From assembly GCF_040802235.1 (NCBI RefSeq), contig NC_133172.1:29903738-29967737 (forward strand): DNA of 64,000 bases. The letters run 5' to 3'. The notes under the pieces were generated by a model, which had not been told where the DNA came from, made no database searches, and worked only from the letters and a program-made list of their open reading frames with translations. This DNA is from Manis javanica (Eukaryota > Chordata > Mammalia > Pholidota > Manidae). The position numbers and the translations under genes are program-made. Position 1 is the first letter of the stretch; each line of letters opens with the position of its first letter. Positions 25,020-37,264 of the stretch are shown piece by piece.

Positions 25020-26600
25020 AAGAATAATCTTTAAAAGGTCTATAAGAACTGTCTTTGAAAACAAAATATATCTAAGCAGAATTTAGAAAGCCTAAATAAA
25101 TGGTAGGGTATACATGTTTATGAACTGCAAAAATTATTATTAAGGTATCTCATTTCTCCAGATTAATCTGTAGATTCAATATGCTACTAATCAAAATCCC
25201 AAGCAAGCTTTTTCTTAGGCATTGAGTAGCTGATTTACAATTTTTGTGGAGAAACAAAGAAGAAAAAGAAAAAGAAGCTGGATGACTTACAGTATCATCT
25301 TTTGAGACCTACTGTAGAGCCACAGTGAAGAAGAGTGTTTGGTATGTCATAAGGATAGATAAATGAGGAAAAATAGAATCTAGAAATCAATTCATACAGA
25401 TATGACCAACTGATTTTCAACAAAAAAATCAAGATGATTCAATGGAGAAAGGATAGTTTTTTCAGTGAATGTTCCTGGAACAACTGGACATCCGAATATA
25501 AAATGTGAACACTGACCCCTATGTAGTATTATCTAATATTTCAAAATGAATATTATCTATAAACATAAAAGTTAAAGATACAAATGTTCAAAATGAAAAC
25601 ATGGAGAAAAATCTTCAGAAACTTGGGTAGGCAAAGATTTCTTTGAGAGGACACAAAATGTAGTAACCACAAATGAATTAATTGGTAAGTTAGATTTCAT
25701 AAAAAATTAAAGTTTCTGCTTTTGAAAAAGGGCTCATATTGGAGGAAAAGTATGTTCCAAACATACATCTGGTAGAAGGGTTCTATGTAGGACATATATG
25801 AACCTTTTGCAAATTAATCCTAAAAAAGCAAACAAAAATTTTTAAATGGGCCGAAGTCTCAAAGAAGTTCTTCACAAATAAGATATATAGAGGACTAATA
25901 AGATCATGGAGGGATGTTCAACAAAAGATAAGAGCTTAAAATTAAAACCACAGTGAAGTACCACTTCACACTCACTAGAATGGCAAAAATTAAAGATGCT
26001 CACAATGCCAAGCATTGCCCAGGAGAGCTGTTTGAACTCTTAAATATAATGAGAGTGACTTTGAAAAATATTCTGATGTTTCTTGTGGCATGTTGTGGCA
26101 TTTACTCAAAATAAATGAAAACCTATGTTCATCAGTGACATATGAATGTTCATAGCTGCTTTATTTATGTTAGCTTCTGACTGAAACTACCCAAGTATAC
26201 ATAAATATGTGAGTGGAAAAACAAACTAGTGCATTCACACAATGTAATATTACTCACTAGCTAACAAGAACAAATTTCAGATGTAGCTGCAACAAGCATG
26301 ACCCTCAAAACACTATGTTAAGCAAAAGAAGCCAGCCATAGATACTATATAATCCCTTTTATATGATATCTTCGGAGAGGTAAAAATAAGTTACCATGAT
26401 TCAGATCAGGCTGGTTGCCTGGGATCAGGTTTTGGAGAGAACTGAATGAATAGGAACATGAAAGAACTTCTGGAGTGATAGAATTTTTCAATACCTTGAC
26501 TGTGGTGAGTTTCAAGGTATATACAGTTGTCATAACATCATACACACAATTAATATGTGAACATATTATTTAATGCAAGTTATAATTTTAAAAATTGGAT
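25020..26600 (+). mobile_element. Old L1M-type relic, plus strand
   Basis: Has the layout of an ancient L1 ORF2 3' half plus 3' UTR: ATCTGTAGATTCAATATGCTA, AATCAAAATCCCAAGCAAGC, later AACCACAGTGAAGTACCACT and a final GTATATACAGTTGTCATAAC region. Heavily mutated with no usable reading frame. Confidence 0.75.
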
Positions 26601-26609
26601 TGTAAATTA

Positions 26610-28350
26610 TATAATTGGAACCGTGCTGCAGAAAGATAACTTGTCAATGATGTTTATATGGAAAAAGAGGCAAGGAGTAGGATTAGAGAGACTCTGAGCT
26701 GATGTATGAGCTGAGAATTTTGTCAGAGTTTACATAAGAGGTAAGGAAGACCCATGGTAGAAAAGGCAAAATTTAGGAAGGGAAGTACGAAATGGTAAGT
26801 GAGGACTTTAGCACTAATATTTGCTGAACTTTTGAAGCTGCAGTGCCAAATTCTGGAATACATAGCCTCTGTGTTTGTTTTCTTGTTTAAAATTATTATG
26901 ATAATGGTATATTTCACAAAAAAGTGATTAATAGACAAACTAGGCTACTTTGGAGCAACCTAAGAATGAATTACACAGCAACGTTTGCTACTTGTAGAGA
27001 TGATGTTTTGTTATAAAATGGGTAATATTATGCTAAAACAAATGAAAGCAATAATTCTGATCATTCATTCAACATACCCAAATGCTTTCTGAAAAATTAT
27101 CACACTTTTGTTGAAAAATCTGTGGATCTTTGGTTCAACTGTACTATGTTTGGGGATGCGTATTTGAAAAATATAGGAAATGTAGGACTAGTTTATATAA
27201 ATTTTTGGTATAGTTTTCAGCAGTCATCTTTGTAATAGTAATGAAATATAAGTTCATGTTCTACTGAAGGCATTTAATCTTAAATATATTAACTGATGCA
27301 TTCTAATTATGCTAAGAAAAACATGGATTGTTTAACCTTTTAAAGATAGAATTAAAATAATATTTTTTCACATTGCAAAAATTGTATCTGTAAGGAAAAA
27401 CCTCTTTTCTAACTTTCTCTAATTTGCATCTTTTAGTAAAATCATAACTTTGTTACAAAAAGAAACAGCTGGAATTGCTCAGAAAGGTGAAATAGAAGTA
27501 TTTTGATAAGACCGCCATGATTTAAGGTTAACTATGCCAAGAAGACAGAAGTAGCTAATATGAAGAGGTTAATATTCTGATGGCAAGAAAAAATGTCTTA
27601 AAGAAGGGAAAGGTTAAGGGTTAAGTGCCATATTATTTGACTGTTAGTCAAACAATATCTGTGATTTATATTTTAGTTCAGTATCTGAGTTGTGACTTTT
27701 TGTTTTGCCCCCCAAACAAAATAATAATAAGTTGTGTTAGTATACATTTAAATTGAGGAATTGGGGGGAGGATATTTGTTTTTAAAAGTCAGAGAGAGAC
27801 TTGGATTTGGAATAACCTTTGCTCTGGCAAGATTTTAGCCTAGATGACATCTTTGGGGAGATATATATGAAAGTGAGATGGAAAACGTTAATGTTTGTGT
27901 GCTATTACTTCCCAAGTCATTAACATTTGAATTATTAATCAGTGAATCTTAACAGATCATATTTATAGAATACGATCACCCAGATTCTGTCCACTGTAAA
28001 ACAGTAATAAAATGTCTGTAAGCAATTTTGAAATTTCAGGAATATGAAACTTGTTTTCAGAAATTTAATTATATTCCTAATTTAATATTTTCTTAAATGT
28101 GATTCAAAAATGCAAATTTACAAAGCTCTGTCCTCTATAGAATTTTGATTAGAATATACCTATACATACACTTCTTGTGATGTACAGTTTTATTTTTTCC
28201 AGAAGGCTGTGTGATTCATGCAGTTCTTGTATTTGTATTATGCCAAATCAGAGGGCCATCTCAGAATTCCTAAACTAGTTTTGCTGCCTTGGACGCAGCA
28301 CTTTCTTAATATATTTGTCTGCTTAGACTCTTACTGCATTGGCCACATCA
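26610..28350. other. About 1.7 kb, nothing recognised
   Basis: AT-rich, no coding region or identifiable repeat. Confidence 0.5.
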
Positions 28351-28354
28351 CATT

Positions 28355-28480
28355 TAAATGTTGGTCTGTCTACCTGGGGAGACTGTAGATACCGTGAAGG
28401 CAGAGGCCGGTCTTCAAGCACAATATTGAAATGGAAATGTGGGTGTTTAGGAAATATTATTAAATGGTGAAGAATAGAGT
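28355..28480 (+). repeat. Possible L2 3' fragment
   Basis: GAGACTGTAGATACCGTGAA followed by GGCAGAGGCCGGTCT resembles the L2 segment that reads CTAGACTGTGAGCTCC in the family. Diverged. Confidence 0.4.
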
Positions 28481-31400
28481 AAATAAAGAACCAAAGGTCT
28501 TAAGCTGACCATATCTTAAATACATATTCTTATTATAATATGTAAGTTAACCCAGCAATAAATAATACATGACAATGTTTTTGAGTGATGAATTAAAGTG
28601 TCTTCTTTTAATATGTGGCTCCTTCATTCACTGGGGATTAAGAGCTTTCAACCTAATCCCTCAAAATTGTTTTGTGAATAAGAAAGACTTGAGTAAGATT
28701 TTTCCTGATAATATTCTTAATAATGGGCATTGTACTATGGCCTAAAAGAAAGCCAGAAAATAAGATAGCTTTGATGAATTACATATTTTCATTCTCTTCC
28801 ATTGCTTTAAAAAGAATCCTGAGTTTCAATTCAGCTTCAAAAGAGATATTACTCATTCTAAATAGTACTCTAGTATTTTTTTTGAAGAACATTATGTTTA
28901 CTAGGCTCTCCCCTACCCCAAGTACCTCCCACAAACCCCATTACAGTCACTGTCCATCAGCATAGTAAGATGTTGTAGAATCACTATTTGCCTTCTCTGT
29001 GTTGCAATGCCCTCCCCTTTCCCCCACCCCCCACATTATACATGCTAATCATAATATCCCCTTTCTTCTTCCCGGCCCTTATCCTTCCCTACCCTCCCAT
29101 TCTCCTCAGTCTCTTTCCCTTTGGTAACTGTTAGTCCATTCTTGGGTTCTGTGATTCTGCTGCTGTTTTGTTCCTTCAGTTTTTCTTTTGTTCTTATACT
29201 CCACAGACGAGTGAAATCATTTGGTATTTGTCTTTCCCCACTTGGCTTATTTCACTGAGCATAACACCCTCTAGCTCCATCCATGTTGTTGCAAATGGTA
29301 GGATTTGTTTTCTTCTTATGGCTGAATAATATTCCATTGTGTATATGTACCACATCTTTATCCATTCATCTCCTGATGGACACTTAGGTTGTTTCCATTT
29401 CTTGACTATTGTAAATAGTGCTGTGATAAAAAGACAGATAGGGGTGCATCTGTCTTTTTCAAACTGGAGTGCTGCATCCTTAGGGTAAATTCCTAGAAGT
29501 GGAATTCCAGGGTCAAATGGTAAGTCTATTTTGAGCATTTTGAGGAACCTCCATATTGCTTTCCACAAAGGTTGAACTAATTTACATTCCCATCAGCAGT
29601 GTAGGAGGGTTCCCCTTTCTCCACAACCTCACCAACATTTGTTGCTGCTTGTCTTTTGGATGGTAGCCATCCTTACTGGTGTGAGGTGATATCTCATTGT
29701 CGTTTTAATTTGCATTTCTCTGATAACTAGTGATGTGGAGCATCTTTTCATGTGCCTGTTGGCCATCTGAATTTCTTCTTTGGAGAAGTGTCTGTTCAGC
29801 TCCTCTGCCCATTTTTTAATTGGATCATTTGCTTTTTGTTTGTTGAGGTATGTGAGCTCTTTATATATTTTGGATGTCAAGCCTTTATCAGATCTGTCAT
29901 TTATGAATATATTCTCCCATACTGTAGGGTACCTTTTTGTTTTATGGATGGTGTCCTTTGCTGTACAGAAGCTTTTCAGCTTGATATAGTCCCACTTGTT
30001 CATTTTTGCTATTGTTTTCCTTGCCTGGGGAAGTATGTTCATGAAGAGGTTGCTAATGTTTATGTCCAAGAGATTTTTGCCTACATTTTTTTCTAAGAGT
30101 TTTATGGTTTCATGACTTACATTCAGCTCTTTGATCCATTTTGAATTTACTTTTGTGTATGGGGTTAGACAGTGATCCAGTTTCATTCTCTTACATGTAG
30201 CTGTCCAGTTGTGCCAGCACATTCTGTTGAAGAGACGGTCATTTCCCCATTGTATATCCATGGCTCCTTTATCAAATATTAATTGACCATATATGTTTGG
30301 GTTAATGTCTGGAGTCTCTAATCTGTTCCACTGGTCTGTGGCTCTGTTCCTCTGCCAGTACCAAATTGTCTTGATTACTATGGCTTTGTAGTAGATCTTG
30401 AAGTTGGGGAGTGAGATCTCCCCTACTTTATTCTTCTTTCTCAGGATTGCTTTGGCTATTCGGGGTCTTTGGTGTTTCCATATGAATTTTTGAACTATTT
30501 GTTCCAGTACGTTGAAGGATGTTGCTGGTAATTTGATAGGAATTGCATCAAATCTGTATATTGCTTTGGGCAGGATGGCCATTTTGATGATATTAATTCT
30601 TCCTAGCCATGAGCATGGGATGAGTTTCCATTTGTTAGTGACCTCTTTAATTTCTCTTAAGAGTGTATTATAGTTTTCAGGGTATAGGTCTTTCACTTCT
30701 TTGGTTAGGTTTATTCCTAGGTATTTTATTCTTTTTGATGCAATTGTGAATGGAATTGTTTTCCTGATTTCTCTTTTTATTGGTTCATTGTTAGTGTATA
30801 GGAAAGCTGCAGATTTCTGTGTGTTAATTTTGTGTCCTGCAACTTTGCTGTATTCTGATATCAGTTCTAGTAGTTTTGGGGTGGAGTCTTTAGGGTTTTT
30901 TAGGTACAGTATCATGTCATCTTCACATAGTGACAGTTTGACTTCTTCTTTACCAGTCTGGATTCCTTGTATTTCTTTGTTTTGTCTAATTGCTGTGGCT
31001 AGGACCTCCAGTACTATATTAAAGAACAGTGGGGAGAGTGGGCATCCCTGTCTTGTTCCCGATCTCAGAGGAAAAGCTTTCAGGTTCTCGCTGTTCAGTA
31101 TGATGTGGCTGTGTGTTTATGATATGTGGCCTTTATTATGTTGAGGTACTTGCCCTCTATACCCATTTTGCAGAGAGTTTTTATCATGAATGTATGTTGA
31201 ATTTTGTCAAATGCTTTTTCCGCATCTATGGAGATGATCATGTGGTTTTTGTCTTTCTTTTTGTTGATGTGGTGGATGATGTTGATGGAGTTTTGAATGT
31301 TTTACCATCCTTGCATTCCTGGGATGAATCCCACTTGGTCGTGGTGTATGATCCTTTTGATATATTTTTGAATTCCGTTTGCTAATGCTAATATTTTATT

Positions 31401-32498
31401 GAGTATTTTTGCATCTACGTTCATCAGGGATATTGGTCTGTAATTTTTTTTTTTGGTGGTGTCTTTGCCTGGTTTTGGTATTAGGGTGATGTTGGCTTCA
31501 TAGAATGAGTTTAGGAGTATTCCCTCCTCTTCTATTTTTTGGAAAACTTTATGGAGAATGGGTACTATATCTTCTCTGTATGTCTGATAAAATTCCGAGG
31601 TAAATCCATCTGGCCCGGGGGTTTTTTTCTTGGGTAGTTTTTAAATTACCGCTTCAATTTCATTGCTGGTAATTGGTTTGTTTAGATTTTGTGTTTCTTC
31701 CTTGGTCAGTCTTGGAAGGTTGTATTTTTCTAGGAGGTTGTCCATTTCTTCTAGGTTTTCCTGCTTCTTAGCATATAGGTTTTCATAGTAGTCTCTTTGT
31801 ATTTCTGTTGTGTCCATCATGATGTTTCCTTTCTCATTTCTGATTCTGTTGATGTGTGTTGATTCTCTTTTTCTCTTAATAAGTCTGGCTAGAGGCTTAT
31901 CTATTTTGTTTATTTTCTCAAAGAACCACCTCTTGGTTTCATTGATTTTTTCTATTGTTTTATTCTTCTCAATTTTGTTTATTTCTTCTCTGATCTTTAT
32001 TATGTCCCTCCTTCTGCTGACTTTAGGCCTCATCTGTTCTTCTTTTTTCAATTTCGATAATTGTGATGTTAGACTACTCATTTGGGATTGTTCTTCCTTC
32101 TCTAAGTGTGCCTGGATTGCTATATACTTTCCTCTTAAGACTGCTTTCGCTGCGTACCACAGAAGTTGGGGCTTTGTGTTGTTGTTGTCATTTATTTCCA
32201 TATATTGCTGTATTTCCATTTTAATTTGGTCTTTGCTCCATTGACTATTTAGAAGCGTATTGTTAAGCCTCCATGTGTTTGTGAGCCTTTTTGCTTTCTT
32301 TGTACAATTTATTTCTAGTTTTATACCTTTGTGGTCTGAAAAGTTGGTTGGTAGAATTTCAATCTTTTGGAATTTACTGAGGCTCATTTTGTGGCCTAGT
32401 ATGTGGTCTATTCTGGAGTATTTTCCATGTGCATTTGAGAAGAATGTGTATCCTGTTGCTTTTGGGTGTAGAGTTCTGTAGATGTCTATTAGGTCCAT

Positions 32499-32583
32499 CC
32501 TGAGATCTTGAATATTTTTCTGTAGCTCTGTGAGCATGTTTATGATTTTATTTTGAAACCTTTCCCAAGAAGATGGATGCTTT
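32499..32583 (-). repeat. ORF1-derived 85-bp segment inside L1 ORF2
   Basis: Matches 34134-34218 of the same element in the same orientation at 83 of 85 positions (mismatches at the C/T of GATC(C/T)TGAA and the T/G of GAT(T/G)GATG). It interrupts the endonuclease coding sequence between the residues NNTLE and DLIDIYRT, which are adjacent in related L1s. It brings the ORF1 start region, including its upstream stop, into ORF2. Confidence 0.9.
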
Positions 32584-32761
32584 CTAGTGTGTTGTTCAGT
32601 GCCTCTGCATCCTTACTTATTTTCTGTCTGGTGGATCTGTCCTTTGGAGTGAATGGTGTGTTAAAGTCTCCTAAAATGAATGCATTGCAGTCTATTTCCT
32701 CCTTTAGTTCTGTTAGTATTTGTTTCACATATGCCAGTGCTCCTGTGTTGGGTGCATATAT

Positions 32762-32800
32762 ATTTATAATGGCTATTTATAATGGTTATTTATAATGGTT
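32762..32800 (-). repeat. 13-bp unit, three tandem copies
   Basis: ATTTATAATGG(C/T)T repeated three times with no spacer. The corresponding position in the L1 near 15657-15675 has one unit. Two extra units (26 bp) shift the ORF2 frame. Confidence 0.85.
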
Positions 32801-33365
32801 ATATCCTCTTATTGGACTGAGCCCTTTATCATTATGTAATGTCCTTCTTTATCTCTTGTTACTTTCTTTGTTTTGAAGCCTATTTTGTGTGATACAAGTA
32901 CTTCAACTTCGGCTTTTTTCTCCCTATTATTTGCATGAAATATCTTTTTCCATCCCTTCACTTTTAGTCTCTGTATGTGTTTGCATTTGAAGTGAGACTC
33001 TTGTAGGCAGCATACAGATGGGTCTTGCTTTTTTATCCATTGAGTGACTCTATGTCTTTTGATTGGTGCATTCAGTCCATTTACATTTAGGGGGATTATT
33101 GATAGATATGTACTTATTGCCATTGCAGGCTTTGGATTTGTGGTTACTAAAGGTTCAAGGGCAGGTTCTTTACTATCTAACAGTCTAACTTAACTTGCTT
33201 ATTACAGTATATCAAACAAAATCTAAAGGTTCTTCTTTTTCCTCCCCTTTTTTCCTTCCTCCTCCTTTCTTTAATATTAGGTATCATATTCTCTACTGAC
33301 ATGGTTAGGTGATTTAATTTGGCATTTGCTTAGTAATTAATTGGTCTACTTCCTTTACTATGGTT

Positions 33366-34172
33366 TTATTTTCTGTGGTGACAGCTATTTAGCCTTAGGA
33401 GCACTTCCATCTGTAGTAGTCCCTTTAAAATGTACAGTAGAGACAGTTTGTGGGAGGTTAATTTCCTCAACTTTTGCTCATCTGGAAATTGTTTAATCCC
33501 TGCTTCAAACTCAAATGATATTTAAATGATAACCTTGCCTGGTAGAGTATTCTTGGTTTGAGGGCCCTTCTGTTTTATTGCATTAAATATAGCATGCCAC
33601 TCCATTCTGGCCTGTAATGGTCCTGCTGAGAAGTCTACCTATAGCCCGATGGGCTTTCCTTTCTTTGTGACCATTTTTCTTTCTCTGGCTGCTTTTAATA
33701 CTTTGTCCTTGTCCTTGATCTTTGCCATTTTTATTATTATATGTCTTGGGTGTTATCTTCCTTGGGTACCTTGTGTTGGGAGATCTCTGCACTTCCACGA
33801 TCTAAGAGACTATTTCCTTCATATGTTGGGGAAGTTTTCAGCAATTATTTCCTCAAAGCTGCTTTCTATCCCTTTTTCTCTCTCTTCTTCTGCTGGTACC
33901 CCTGTAATGTGAGTATTTTTCCATTTGGATTGTTCACACTCTTCTCTCAATATTCTTTCATTCCTAGAGATCCTTTCTTCTCTCTGTGCCTCAGCTTCTT
34001 TGTATTCCTGTTCTCTAATTTCTATTCCATTTACTATCTCCTCTACCTCATCTAATCTTTTAAATCCCTCCATTTTATGTTTCATTTCAGATACTGTATT
34101 TTTCAAAGTTTCTATCTCTTTCTTGAAGTCCTCCCTGAGATCCTGAATATTTTTCTGTAGCTCTGTGAGCAT
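33366..34172 (-). pseudogene. L1 ORF1 pseudogene
   Basis: N-terminal coiled-coil part open at 34172-33819 (ATG; MLTELQKN start; heptad-like run to about residue 55; ends EEIIAENFPNI). The RNA-recognition/C-terminal part is in another frame at 33798-33583 (blocks MEVQRSP, ARYPRK-like). The usual stop codon region reads CAG at about 33410, so translation would continue to TAA at 33368-33366. The protein would be the L1 RNA-binding chaperone; frameshifts inactivate it. Confidence 0.85.
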
Positions 34173-35258
34173 GTTTATGATTTTATTTTGAAACCTTTCC
34201 CAAGAAGATTGATGCTTTCAGTTTTACTTTCCCTCTTTCTGGTTTTTGTCAGATCCTTGTTTGTACAAAATTCTTTTCCCATTTCATATTTCTAGTGATT
34301 CCTATGCAATAATACTTTTGTGTAGGCAGTGCCCTCTAGTGTCCAGATGCTCTACTCTGGAGCTGCCCAGCACCTGGAGCAATGGTGGGGGTCACAGGCA
34401 CATGCCATCAGCACCTGCCTGGAGGAGAGGTCCCTTTCCTGCTTCCCAGCTGCCATGCCTGCCTCCACTTCCAGGGCTAATTGGCCAAGCACACTGGGAG
34501 GAGCCTCTGCATTATGACCCTGTAGTTGCAATAGGCACAGCTGCCCTCCAGCTCTCCAGGCACTATGGTGGGGGCAACAGTTGTGCAGAACTTTGCCTGT
34601 GAGGAGGAAGTAGCAGCAGGCTGCATATTGCAGTAGGGGGCCTTGGCCCTGCATTGCCAGCCAAGGATGGGGGATGGAGCATCTGAAACTTCTTAAAGTT
34701 CCCAATCTTCTGGGGTAAGTGTGCTGGGACGATTTCGTCCACTTCTCCTTTCTCCTGAGCAGCAAGCTCTATGTAATCCTTGCCCCTTTAGCAGGACTCT
34801 CACCATTGGGAAGTCTTTCTAAGTGCTTGCTTTTCTTTTGTTCCAGATCTGCTGGTTGTGGGTACCAGTTCTTCACAAGTGGCTGGAATCTCTGACTCTC
34901 TGAGTGTTCTGTCTGTCTTTGCTTCCCAACCCCACTAATCTCCAGAGCACCATGTGTGTGGGTCTGTGCTCCCAGAGCAGATCTCCAAGCAGATGAGCAG
35001 TCTTGGCCTTCTCCTGCCTTCCAGCTCTATTTCTCTTTCCCCCACCTGGGAGCTGGGGTGCTGGGAGTTCTTGGATCCCACCAGACTGCAACTTTGCTAC
35101 TTTACCCTTCTCTGTAAGGTCTTCTTTTCCCTAGATATAGGCAGTCTGTTGCAGTCTTTGGGTCACTCTTTCAGAATTAGTTGTACTTGCTTTATTTTCA
35201 TGTTATATGTGGTTTTGGGGGGAGGTTTCTGCCTCACTTTTCATGCCACCATCTTTTT
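34173..35258 (-). promoter_or_regulatory. L1 5' UTR of the element at 28871-35258
   Basis: GC-richer leader ending at the GCCACCATC signature. It is comparable with leaders at 6640-7800 and 35541-36005, but shows no obvious multiple copies of the 167-bp unit. The internal promoter role is known for the family and not shown by any site here. Confidence 0.65.
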
Positions 35259-35538
35259 CAATCCTGTGCCTTTTTCTGTTTCGTTTGTTTTTTCATTTGT
35301 TTTGTCTTTTAGATTTACATGTAAATTAAGTCATATGGTATTCATCTTTCTCTGTCTAATTTCACTTATGATAAATACTCTAGGTCCATCCATGTTGTTT
35401 TAAATGGCAAGATTTCATTTTTTTATGACTGAGTAATATTCCATTGTATATATTTATCACATCTTGTTTTTCCATGTATCTACCAAGGGACACTTAAGTT
35501 GCTTCCATATTTTGACTATTGTAAAGAATACTGCAGTA
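35259..35538 (-). mobile_element. Old L1, minus strand, left part
   Basis: Reverse of L1 ORF2 3' region (CTAGGTCCATCCATGTTG, GAGTAATATTCCATTGT, TTGACTATTGTAAA). It continues at 37281 after the composite insertion. The 3' UTR end is missing because the element at 28871-35258 abuts it directly. Confidence 0.85.
35523..35538. repeat. Left 16-bp target-site duplication of composite L1 insertion
   Basis: AAAGAATACTGCAGTA, identical to 37265-37280. Confidence 0.9.
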
Positions 35539-36746
35539 GAGATTAAAGATGGTGGCATGAGAGGAGAGACAGAGGCTTCTTCCTAAAACTGCATACAATT
35601 TGAAAATATAGTTGGTGCAACTAATCCTGAGAGAGCAACAGAAAAGAGGGCTGTGCCAGACTGCATACACCTGGAAAAAAGAGCAGACCCCATGGAACAG
35701 GGTAATGTACCAAAGCTGTGTCCCAGGGGGACCCGAGCCCTTCCCCCACCCCAGCTCACCGGCGGGAGGAAGAGAAATGGAGCAGGGAGGGAGTGGAGGC
35801 CTGGGACTGCTGAATACCTAGCTCCTGAGATCTGCGCTGGGAGCACAAACATACATTTCATGGGGCTTTCATGGTACTCATGTGATTATGGGGCTGGAAA
35901 GCTAGTACAGGCAGAATTCCTGGAGAGACAGAGATTCCAGCCACTTGTGGAAATCAGGGATCAATATCCTGCTGCTCTGGGACAAAAGCTTATACCTGTG
36001 TGCTCAGCCTACACTGCTGGTGGGAACGTAAGCTAGTTCAACCATTGTGGAAAGCAATATGGAGGTTCCTCTAAAAAAATAGAAATACCATTTGACCCCG
36101 GAATCCCACTCTTTGGAATTTACCCAAAGAATACAACTTCTCAGATTCAAAAAGACATATGTACCCCTATGTTTATCGTAGCACTTTTTACAATAGCCAA
36201 GATATGGAAGCTACCTAAGTGTCCATCAGTAGATGAATGGATAAAGAAGATATGGTACATATACACAATGGAATACTATTCAACCATTAGAAAGAAACAA
36301 ATCCTCCCATTTGCAACAACATGAATGGAGCTGGAGGACATTACACTCAGTGAAATAAGCCAGGCAGAGAAAGACAAATGCCAAATGATTTCCCTCATTT
36401 GTGGAGTATAACAATGAAGCAAAACTGAAGGAACAAAATGGCAGCAGACTCAGAGACTCCAAGAATGAACTAGTGGTTATCAAAGGGGAGGGGTGGGGGA
36501 GGGAGGGAGAAGGTGATTGAGGGGTATTACGTTTAATACACATGGTGTGGGGGATCACGGGGAGAACAGCGTAGCACAGAGAAGGCACACAGTGGATCTG
36601 TGGCATCTTACTACACTGATGGACAGTGACTGCATTGCGGTATGAGTGCAGACTTGATAATATGGGTAAATACAGTAACCACGTTGTTTTTTCATGTGAA
36701 ACCTTCGTAAGAGTGCATAGCAATCATACCTTAAAAAAAAAAAAAG
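35539..36746 (+). mobile_element. L1 with 5' UTR joined to ORF2 3' end (part of composite)
   Basis: Begins with the L1 leader (GATGGTGGCATGAGAGG at 35549), keeps about 460 bp of 5' UTR, then near 36005-36012 jumps to the ORF2 C-terminal region (CTACACTGCTGGTGGGAA). It continues through the ORF2 end near 36410, the 3' UTR and a poly(A) at 36733-36746. ORF1 and nearly all of ORF2 are missing. A filler-like CTTATACCTGTGTGCTCAG sits at the junction. No GT/AG splice pattern is evident on the acceptor side. Confidence 0.85.
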
Positions 36747-37264
36747 AAAATGTGGTCCTTATACCTAATGGAATTATTATTCAGCCATAAAAAAGAAATC
36801 CTGACATTTGTGACAACATGGATGGACCTAACGGGTATAATGTTAAGTGGAATAAGTCAGGTGGAGAAAGACAAATAGCACATGATTTCACTTACATGTT
36901 GAATCTAAAAACAAAACAAAACTGCAGCAGACTCAGAGACACTGAGAAATGACTGGTGGTTATCATGAGGGAGGGGTTGTGGAGAGTAAGTGGGGTAGTT
37001 GAGGGGGATAAATGGGCACAAAAATCACAGAATCATAATATAAATTGGTCGCAAGGATGGAAGCGCAACATGGAGAATATAACCAATGATTCTGTAACAT
37101 CTTTCTATGTTGACGGTAACTACACTAGTTGGGGTGAGGATTTAATAACGTGTAACTGTTGAATCACCGTGTTGTATACTTGAAGCCAATATAATATTGT
37201 ATATAAATTATACTTCAATTTAAAAAATTTGATTAATTAAACATACAAATATTGAATTTAAAAA
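36747..37264 (+). mobile_element. Second, 5'-truncated L1 3' end (part of composite)
   Basis: Directly follows the poly(A) of the previous piece and starts again inside the ORF2 C-terminal codons (GAAAATGTGGTCC, equivalent to the KKMWYIYT region). It runs through the ORF2 end near 36909 and the 3' UTR to an A-rich end at 37257-37267. It is more diverged than its left neighbour, suggesting an earlier insertion. Confidence 0.85.

Larger units (their letters stand above)
29194..33123 (-). pseudogene. L1 ORF2 pseudogene, near full length
   Basis: Encodes the L1 endonuclease and reverse transcriptase in pieces: 33123-32809 (start MAISTYL, endonuclease N-terminus), 32728-32540, 32537-31641 (endonuclease C-terminus and pre-RT), a frame-broken RT core at about 31640-30916, 30915-29629 (from the residues just after FADD into the C-terminal region), and 29568-29194 (C-terminal end YQMISLVCGV). 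Breaks include a frameshift at the 13-bp tandem repeat (32762-32800) and a stop introduced by the 85-bp ORF1-derived insert at 32499-32583. Not functional. Confidence 0.9.
28871..35258 (-). mobile_element. Nearly full-length L1, minus strand, broken ORFs
   Basis: About 6.4 kb. The T run at 28877-28884 marks the 3' end. The 3' UTR has a C-rich stretch near 29010-29110, ORF2 occupies 29194-33123, the spacer and ORF1 run to 34172, and the 5' UTR ends at the GCCACCATC signature near 35245-35258 (reverse of GATGGTGGC). It is less diverged than the L1 at 1-3375 but not intact. It has several frame breaks, a 13-bp triplication at 32762-32800, and an 85-bp copy of its own ORF1 at 32499-32583. No convincing target-site duplication was found. 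Confidence 0.93.

Noticed and set aside
29752-30096. Plus-strand open frames of 60-170 codons opposite L1 ORF2 (also near 30701-32795 and 61976-63627)
   Set aside because: These are antisense shadows of L1 ORF2; they recur at the same place in each L1 copy.
32499-32583. Initial reading of this block as ordinary ORF2 sequence
   Set aside because: The related L1 copies have no such block between the flanking endonuclease residues, and it matches ORF1 of the same element at 83 of 85 bases.
34246-35403. Open frames up to 149 codons
   Set aside because: They lie in the L1 5' UTR and the neighbouring old L1; no independent protein resemblance.
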